From positions 1 to 9,725 of the forward strand of contig JAKJAE010000077.1 of assembly GCA_022707665.1 (NCBI GenBank): 9,725 nt of DNA. The letters are read 5' to 3'. The notes below the pieces were generated by a model. That model was given only the letters and a program-made list of their open reading frames with translations, searched no databases and was not told the DNA's origin. The stretch is from Chloroflexota bacterium (GTDB taxonomy: Bacteria; Chloroflexota; Anaerolineae; B4-G1; SLSP01). Positions 6,074 to 9,725 of the stretch are shown here, in pieces (position 1 is the stretch's first letter; the number at the start of each line of letters is the position of its first letter). The position numbers were made by a program, and so were the translations under genes.

Positions 6074-6583
6074 ATGACTGACAACGCTGAAGCACTCAAT
6101 GGCTCACATGCAGACCACCTCATCGGCGAGGTCAGGTTCCTGACAGCCCCGGAGGTACGCTTCTTCCGCACGACGGTCAGCGCGCCCTTGGACCGACTCG
6201 ACGACGTACTCGATCCACTGATGGCACGCCTGGATGAAGCCAAGGCTGCGGCGGGCATCGCACGCCTCGGTCCAGTGATCATCCGCTACTTCGAGGTCGG
6301 CGAGCCCCGCGTGTTCCGGATGGATGCCGGCGTGCCGGTGGGCGACGACGTCGCCGCTGCCGGTGAGGCCGAGATCGAGGTCATACCGCCCATCCGCTGC
6401 GCAGCCCTTCTCTTCTGGGGCAGCCTTGCCTACATCGGCGATGCCTATGGTGTGCTCAACAAGGCGATTGCGGGCGCGGGAATGAAGAACCGCGGTGAGG
6501 GCCGCGAGTGGCACCTGCACTTCGAGAGCGACACCTCACCCCACAACATCATCCTGCTGCAGCTCGAGGTCGTCGACGCATAG
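6074..6583 (+). CDS. Stand-alone GyrI-like / AraC effector-binding domain protein
   Basis: A 169-residue protein that is essentially one GyrI-like small-molecule-binding domain, with no DNA-binding domain. After VRFLTAPEVRFFRTTVSAPLD it shows the typical order: a helix (LDDVLDPLMARLDEAKAAAG), the strand VIIRYFE, the FRMDAGVPVGDD turn, IEVIPPIRCAALLFWGS, a second long helix around YGVLNKAIAGAGM, and the final EWHLHFESDTSPHNIILLQLEV with the conserved acidic residue in the pocket. Such domains bind hydrophobic or cationic ligands in multidrug regulators; alone they may sequester ligands or inhibit gyrase, and some relatives are hydrolases. The role here is open. GGAGG at 6063-6067 fits the ATG at 6074 (6 bases) better than the adjacent ATG at 6071 (3 bases). 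The frame extends upstream to 5948 but would read through the hairpin. Confidence 0.8.
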   Translation: MTDNAEALNGSHADHLIGEVRFLTAPEVRFFRTTVSAPLDRLDDVLDPLMARLDEAKAAAGIARLGPVIIRYFEVGEPRVFRMDAGVPVGDDVAAAGEAEIEVIPPIRCAALLFWGSLAYIGDAYGVLNKAIAGAGMKNRGEGREWHLHFESDTSPHNIILLQLEVVDA

Positions 6584-6591
6584 GGCGGCCC

Positions 6592-6638
6592 CCCTGCCCT
6601 GGCCTTCTCTCCGGCACTCGGGAGCACCGGGCGCAGGG
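6592..6638 (+). terminator. Weak candidate terminator after the GyrI-like gene
   Basis: CCCTGC (6592-6597) can pair with GCAGGG (6633-6638), with a smaller imperfect hairpin (CTC/CCG against CGGGAG) between them, followed by ATTTGG. It is in the right place just after the stop, but the outer stem is short and the loop long. Confidence 0.3.
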
Positions 6639-6653
6639 ATTTGGTCCAGATCC

Positions 6654-6684
6654 TCACTATTTTGATTACTTACCAAAATAGTGA
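6654..6684. promoter_or_regulatory. 11-bp AT-rich inverted repeat, upstream operator
   Basis: TCACTATTTTG (6654-6664) is the exact reverse complement of CAAAATAGTGA (6674-6684), separated by nine bases. It is strikingly AT-rich for this window and lies just upstream of the -35 box of the DUF2089 operon. A dimeric regulator site is the best reading; a hairpin ending the preceding transcript is the alternative. Confidence 0.6.
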
Positions 6685-6695
6685 AGTGAAAAGCC

Positions 6696-6724
6696 TTGAC
6701 ACAGCACATCTTTTGTGCTAGCAT
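6696..6724 (+). promoter_or_regulatory. Promoter of the DUF2089-pentapeptide operon
   Basis: A perfect TTGACA (6696-6701) is followed after 17 bases by TAGCAT (6719-6724, four of six consensus bases). The predicted start near 6731 gives a very short leader, and GAGGAGGT (6736-6743) directly precedes the ATG at 6749. Confidence 0.75.
6703..6719. promoter_or_regulatory. Operator-like dyad inside the promoter spacer
   Basis: AGCACA (6703-6708) and TGTGCT (6714-6719) form a perfect inverted repeat with a 5-base gap, filling the spacer between the -35 and -10 boxes. A repressor bound here would block polymerase directly. The DUF2089 regulator encoded next is the natural, unproven, candidate. Confidence 0.5.
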
Positions 6725-6748
6725 GCAAACAGATCGAGGAGGTGGGTT

Positions 6749-7138
6749 ATGCGTAAGATCCTGGAGAAGTGTCCGTCGTGCGGGGGTGATCTGGCAGTCA
6801 CGCGCATGAGCTGTCCAACGTGCGGCACGGTCGTCACAGGCGCCTGGGCGCCGTGTCGGTTCTGCCGGCTCTCACCCGAACACACACAACTCCTCGAGTC
6901 CTTCCTGCGCTCCCGCGGCAACGTCAAGGAGATAGCTCGCGAGCTCGGCGTCTCCTACTGGACGGTCCGGAAGCAGGTGGACGACCTGATCGAAGCATTG
7001 GGCTACGAGCCCGCCCCGCCCACCCCCGAAGACACCGCGCAGCAGCAGATGGAGATCCTCGACCAACTGGAACGCGGCGAGATCACGCCCGGGGAAGCCA
7101 CTGCGCTGCTGGACGATCTCAAGTCGGGCTCACGCTAG
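6749..7138 (+). CDS. DUF2089 zinc-ribbon/HTH regulator with SHOCT-like tail
   Basis: A 129-residue cytoplasmic protein that is probably a DNA-binding regulator. An N-terminal zinc ribbon carries CPSC (8-11) and CPTC (22-25), with a further CxxC in CRFCRLSPE (36-39), a DUF2089 signature. Residues about 44-84 form a helix-turn-helix (LLESFLRSRGNVKEIARELG, then SYWTVRKQVDDLIEALGY). After a proline-rich hinge (PAPPTPED), residues 101-124 form a short two-helix SHOCT-like motif, ILDQLERGEITPGEATALL, of the kind also found at the N-terminus of the next protein. DUF2089 genes are often beside genes for SHOCT-like or envelope-stress (YvlB/LiaX-like) proteins. It is the first gene of a two-gene operon, 21 bases before the second, behind a clear promoter with two dyads. 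Confidence 0.9.
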   Translation: MRKILEKCPSCGGDLAVTRMSCPTCGTVVTGAWAPCRFCRLSPEHTQLLESFLRSRGNVKEIARELGVSYWTVRKQVDDLIEALGYEPAPPTPEDTAQQQMEILDQLERGEITPGEATALLDDLKSGSR

Positions 7139-7159
7139 CACGAGCACCTAAGGAGTGAG

Positions 7160-8050
7160 ATGAGCGAACAGACGATGAAGATCCTCCAGATGCTGGAGGA
7201 CGGCAAGATCACGGTCGAGCAGGCCAACGAGCTGCTCTCCCGCGTCCAGGAGCTGGAAGAGCGCGAGAAAGCTCCGCGAGGCCCTATGGGTGGCGTGGGC
7301 CCCTCGGGACCCATGCCCCACCACGGATCGGGTATCCACATCCCGGAGATCAACATCCCACCGATCCCGCCCATTCCCCCCATACCGGACGTCGGCAAGA
7401 TCGTCGGCGACGCCATGCGCGACGCGTTTGGGAGGGGGTTCCCCGCTCACGCCGGCCCCAGTACGCGTGGGGCGGCTGACCTGAAAGGCGCCCACTTCGG
7501 AGGCGCCAACCTGACCGGCTCCAACTTCAGCGACGCCAAGGTCGACAACAACACCCGCCTTGAGGGAGCCAACCTGTCCTTCTCCAACTTCTCGGACGCC
7601 GATTTGCGGAGCGCCGACCTGCGCGGGGCGAACCTGAGCTTCGGCAACTACTCGGATGCCAAGTTCCAGAATGCCGATCTGCGCGGTGCCAACCTCAGCA
7701 TGGGCAACTACGCGGACGCGGACTTCCGCGATTGCGACCTTCACGGCGCAGATCTCGGAATGTCGGACCTTTCGGACGCGTCCTTCAAAGGCGTGAAGGA
7801 GCCCGGCCTGCACCTGCATGGGGTCTCCATGCCAGGCCTGCGCTACGAGTCATCCACTTCCGCGCCGGAGCGCGAGGAATGGGTGGATGACGAGGCGGCA
7901 GCCGAAGAGGCCGTTCGCCAGGCCGAGGCAGCCGCCGAGGAAGCGATCCGTCAGGCGGAGGAAGCAGCGGAGCGGGCGGAGGCCACTGCCGAGGAAGCCG
8001 CTCGTCGGGCCGAAGAGGCCGACCAAGAGGCTCACGCCGGCTCCTGGTAG
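7160..8050 (+). CDS. SHOCT-like motif / pentapeptide-repeat / helical-repeat protein
   Basis: A 296-residue modular protein with no signal peptide. Residues 6-29 (ILQMLEDGKITVEQANELL) repeat the SHOCT-like motif found at the end of the upstream regulator. A Gly/Pro/His linker and an IPPIPPIPPIP run (66-76) follow. Residues 106-211 contain 21 pentapeptide repeats of the A(D/N)LxG type, predicted to fold as a right-handed square beta-helix. They are regular enough that 132-211 is four consecutive 20-residue units, one helical turn each. Residues 248-291 form four 11-residue Ala/Glu/Arg repeats (AEEAVRQAEAA and variants), a long amphipathic helix. Pentapeptide proteins can be DNA mimics (Qnr/MfpA) or purely structural; nothing here decides which. 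The upstream position of AAGGAGTG fixes the start. Closest naming: pentapeptide repeat-containing protein. Confidence 0.88.
   Translation: MSEQTMKILQMLEDGKITVEQANELLSRVQELEEREKAPRGPMGGVGPSGPMPHHGSGIHIPEINIPPIPPIPPIPDVGKIVGDAMRDAFGRGFPAHAGPSTRGAADLKGAHFGGANLTGSNFSDAKVDNNTRLEGANLSFSNFSDADLRSADLRGANLSFGNYSDAKFQNADLRGANLSMGNYADADFRDCDLHGADLGMSDLSDASFKGVKEPGLHLHGVSMPGLRYESSTSAPEREEWVDDEAAAEEAVRQAEAAAEEAIRQAEEAAERAEATAEEAARRAEEADQEAHAGSW
7475..7792 (+). repeat. Pentapeptide-repeat coding block (21 units)
   Basis: The block encodes residues 106-211 of the preceding protein. From 7553 to 7792 the coding DNA is arranged as four 60-base units, each encoding one complete 20-residue beta-helix turn, for example ADLRGANLSFGNYSDAKFQN. 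A single extra asparagine (residue 131) separates the first five pentapeptides from the regular four turns. Confidence 0.85.
7901..8032 (+). repeat. Four 33-base hendecad repeats
   Basis: These bases encode four 11-residue repeats beginning at residues 248, 259, 270 and 281: AEEAVRQAEAA, AEEAIRQAEEA, AERAEATAEEA and ARRAEEADQEA. The 11-residue period gives a straight amphipathic helix or right-handed coiled coil rather than a canonical heptad coil. Confidence 0.75.
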
Positions 8051-8059
8051 CCAACCCTA

Positions 8060-8110
8060 CCTTCCGGGTCGCCAGGATGCAGGAAGCTGCACCTCTGGCG
8101 ATCCGGAAGG
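8060..8110. terminator. Long imperfect hairpin between convergent genes
   Basis: Three stem blocks stack around a GAAG loop: 8060-8067 with 8103-8110 (CCTTCCGG), 8069-8075 with 8095-8101 (TCGCCAG), and 8078-8082 with 8087-8091 (TGCAG). This makes 20 pairs with two small internal loops. It starts 10 bases after the stop of the pentapeptide gene and faces the end of the convergent methyltransferase-like gene. There is no T-tract. A second small hairpin, AACCGAT/ATCGGTT (8132-8147), follows. Together they fill most of 8051-8207. Confidence 0.6.
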
Positions 8111-8207
8111 CTCTCGCGGAACTCGCGCTGTAACCGATTCATCGGTTCTGCGTCCGCCTGCTGAAGCCTCCAGCACCGCGGGAGCATATCGTCCCCTGGC
8201 CCAAACC

Positions 8208-8762
8208 CTAATAGATGCGCGGGATCAGCTTCCACGTCGTCTGGGCGTACGTCGCATAACCGTCGAAAGTGCGCGTCAAATGCTGCTCCTCGATCTCGAT
8301 GCGGATTACGACGCCGACGATGCCCATAGCCGCCGCAAGCCACGCCCAGCGCACCGCCAGAAACGTCGGGCAGGCCAGGAAAAGCGCGATGTTGGCCAGG
8401 TACAACGGGTGGCGGATCTTGCTGTACAGGCCGGTCGTCACCAGCCCGCCCGACTTGCCCTCCTCGATGAACATCGAGAACTGAGCCCCCAGGTCCAGAT
8501 GGGCGCGAACACGCAGAGTCGTCGCAACGGCGAAGAGAGCCACACCAGCAATGACCGCCGCAAGCGGGGGCTGCCCGTGGCGCCCCGACGTGTACTCCAC
8601 AGCCGAACTGAGGATCACCAACCAGTAGGGCACCATGATGAGCCAGGCCGTCCAGTCTTTCGCTGGCCTGCGCGTGACCGTTCCGGTCTTGACCATGGTC
8701 AGGGTCTCCGACAGGCGGTAGAGAACGACAAGGACGATGTACGCAATCAGATAAGGATCCAT
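8208..8762 (-). CDS. Isoprenylcysteine carboxyl methyltransferase (ICMT)-family membrane protein
   Basis: A 184-residue integral membrane protein with about five hydrophobic segments. It carries the C-terminal signature of the ICMT/PEMT-like membrane methyltransferases: GLYSKIRHPLYLANI (111-125, the RHPxY motif) and EEQHLTRTF followed by YATYAQTTWKLIP (158-181), which together bind S-adenosylmethionine and the catalytic region in the family. Bacterial members rarely have a known substrate; lipid or small-molecule O- or N-methylation is the usual guess. The ATG at 8762 is chosen because GGAGGTGAG immediately precedes it. A start at 8780 would put that ribosome site inside the coding sequence. 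It lies 172 bases after the next gene on the same strand. I found no convincing promoter in that gap and no gene. Confidence 0.85.
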   Translation of the reverse strand: MDPYLIAYIVLVVLYRLSETLTMVKTGTVTRRPAKDWTAWLIMVPYWLVILSSAVEYTSGRHGQPPLAAVIAGVALFAVATTLRVRAHLDLGAQFSMFIEEGKSGGLVTTGLYSKIRHPLYLANIALFLACPTFLAVRWAWLAAAMGIVGVVIRIEIEEQHLTRTFDGYATYAQTTWKLIPRIY

Positions 8763-8934
8763 CTCACCTCCGTGCGCCAAGCGTCGGATTCATGTCACGA
8801 CCGTCGACTGCGCACTTGGGCGCCGCGCCACAAGCACGAAGTTGCGCGACACCGATGCAAGCGGCAGGTCGCATACACCGCGGCACCGGCCGGATCGTAA
8901 GGCGCAGCGGCCCGGTCTGCCTCTGGTCGATCGG

Positions 8935-9725
8935 TCACTGCCCCCGCTTACGCTGCCGACTGCGCGAGAGCACCCTTGAAGCCACAACGACACTCAGCAG
9001 ACCTGCTGCCGCCAGGCCCGGGTGAGCCCCCGTCCAGAGCAGCCCCTGCGCGACGCGGCGCCCCCACGCCACCTTGCGCGCGCTCGCAACAGGAACGGGC
9101 TCGGCTTTGGCCCAGTCCAGGCAAGCCAGCCGGTCGAGGAACCCCTGCCGCACGCATCCCTCGAGACTGAAGACGTAGAGCGCATCGGTCCACCGGCGTG
9201 CCAACCGCAAATCGCGACCGAGCGCATCCCACCCCAGCGGCTCGAAGCTGTCCACGCCGCCCCCCGTGCTCCCCACCCCGATGCCCTGAGCGTCGCTCCC
9301 ATAGCTCCACAGGATGCCGGGACCGACGGCCGGTGTGAAACTCGTGTACAGCATCAGAACTTCGCGATCGACGCGCAGGTCGACAAGGCCAAAAAGCCGC
9401 TGGAGGAGATGCGACCCAGCTTTGCGCTCGTCGACAATGAAGGGCACCTGGTAGCTCTCGACGGTGAAGCCATCGAGATGCATCTGCTCGACCAGCGTGG
9501 CATACACGTGCGCTGCGCGCTGGTGGCGTGCCCTATCGAGCGCCCTGCGGACCGCACGGCGCAGCATCGCCTGCACATGGCCGGCCATGGCCATCTGCAT
9601 GTCTTCGTAGGGCGGCTCCACATCGATCGCAACGCCGGCCCACTCGAGCGTGTGGTGTGCGCTCCAGACCCGGAACTCGGCGTAGCGCGTCACCATCTGG
9701 GGGCCGTTGTCACTGTTGGCCCAAT
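8935..9725 (-). CDS. Unidentified protein, C-terminal part, with C-terminal membrane anchor (partial at window edge)
   Basis: The frame is open from the right edge of the window to a TGA at 8935-8937 (about 262 residues visible). An ATG at 9696 has no ribosome site, and the nine codons before it (WANSDNGPQ) read like protein, so the gene almost certainly starts outside the window. I do not recognise the family. Counting from that ATG, WAGVAIDVEPPYEDM (19-33) and the later ALYVFSLEGCVRQGFLDRL followed by LDW look like strands and loops of a (beta/alpha)-barrel hydrolase. The DVE triad resembles catalytic acids of some glycoside hydrolases, but this is speculation. The end is clear: a hydrophobic stretch at about 226-243 (AAAGLLSVVVASRVL) and a strongly basic tail (RSRQRKRGQ), typical of a C-terminal membrane anchor with a cytoplasmic tail. 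Confidence 0.65.
   Translation of the reverse strand, partial: WANSDNGPQMVTRYAEFRVWSAHHTLEWAGVAIDVEPPYEDMQMAMAGHVQAMLRRAVRRALDRARHQRAAHVYATLVEQMHLDGFTVESYQVPFIVDERKAGSHLLQRLFGLVDLRVDREVLMLYTSFTPAVGPGILWSYGSDAQGIGVGSTGGGVDSFEPLGWDALGRDLRLARRWTDALYVFSLEGCVRQGFLDRLACLDWAKAEPVPVASARKVAWGRRVAQGLLWTGAHPGLAAAGLLSVVVASRVLSRSRQRKRGQ

Noticed and set aside
7475..7792. CRISPR-like or minisatellite tandem repeat
   Set aside because: The 60-base periodicity is fully explained by the pentapeptide-repeat protein; units diverge at synonymous sites and there are no spacers.
7148..7819. 223-residue - strand open frame rich in V/G repeats
   Set aside because: Its repeats are the antisense of the pentapeptide-repeat coding units.
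7818..8900. 360-residue + strand open frame
   Set aside because: It overlaps the helical end of the pentapeptide gene, the hairpin and the whole antisense of the methyltransferase-like gene; composition is arginine/proline-rich as expected for a shadow frame in GC-rich DNA.

Overview
The window is a GC-rich (visibly well above 60%) bacterial stretch of ordinary protein-coding DNA. It has good Shine-Dalgarno sites, sigma70-type promoters and short intergenic gaps. The mix of families (DUF5320, glycine/arginine-rich PadR, DUF362, DUF2089 with a SHOCT-like tail, a CcdA-like thiol transporter) fits a deep-branching, probably anaerobic or thermophilic lineage such as Chloroflexota. That placement is inferred from gene content alone. 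I see no rRNA, tRNA, CRISPR array, insertion sequence or phage gene.

Layout. 153-1229 (+) is a DapA/NAL-superfamily aldolase, closed by a strong hairpin at 1284-1315 that also ends the opposing operon. 2403 down to 1334 (-) is a three-gene operon: a PadR-family repressor followed by two small DUF5320 proteins, the second-transcribed one apparently frameshifted near its C-terminus. A 40-bp, nearly self-complementary control region at 2420-2459 carries two overlapping, oppositely directed promoters, each TTGACA-N17-TATA(C/G)T. One drives the PadR operon leftward. The other drives a rightward gene (2566-4323) for an exported protein with two thioredoxin-like domains fused to a CcdA/DsbD-like membrane electron-relay domain. 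Downstream on the + strand lie a DUF362 protein (4383-5606), a 65-residue single-span membrane protein (5651-5848), and a stand-alone GyrI-like effector-binding protein (6074-6583).

From 6654 a second regulatory block holds an 11-bp inverted repeat, a promoter and a second dyad inside the promoter spacer. It precedes a two-gene operon: a DUF2089 zinc-ribbon/HTH regulator (6749-7138), and a protein made of a SHOCT-like motif, a pentapeptide-repeat beta-helix and an 11-residue-repeat helix (7160-8050). Convergent to these on the - strand are an isoprenylcysteine-methyltransferase-like membrane protein (8208-8762) and the C-terminal part of an unidentified protein with a C-terminal membrane anchor (8935 to the window edge).

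The most interesting units are the PadR/DUF5320 <-> tandem-thioredoxin-CcdA divergon, which looks like one repressor switching both a DUF5320 operon and a thiol-redox membrane protein, and the DUF2089/pentapeptide operon, whose two proteins share the same short helical motif.
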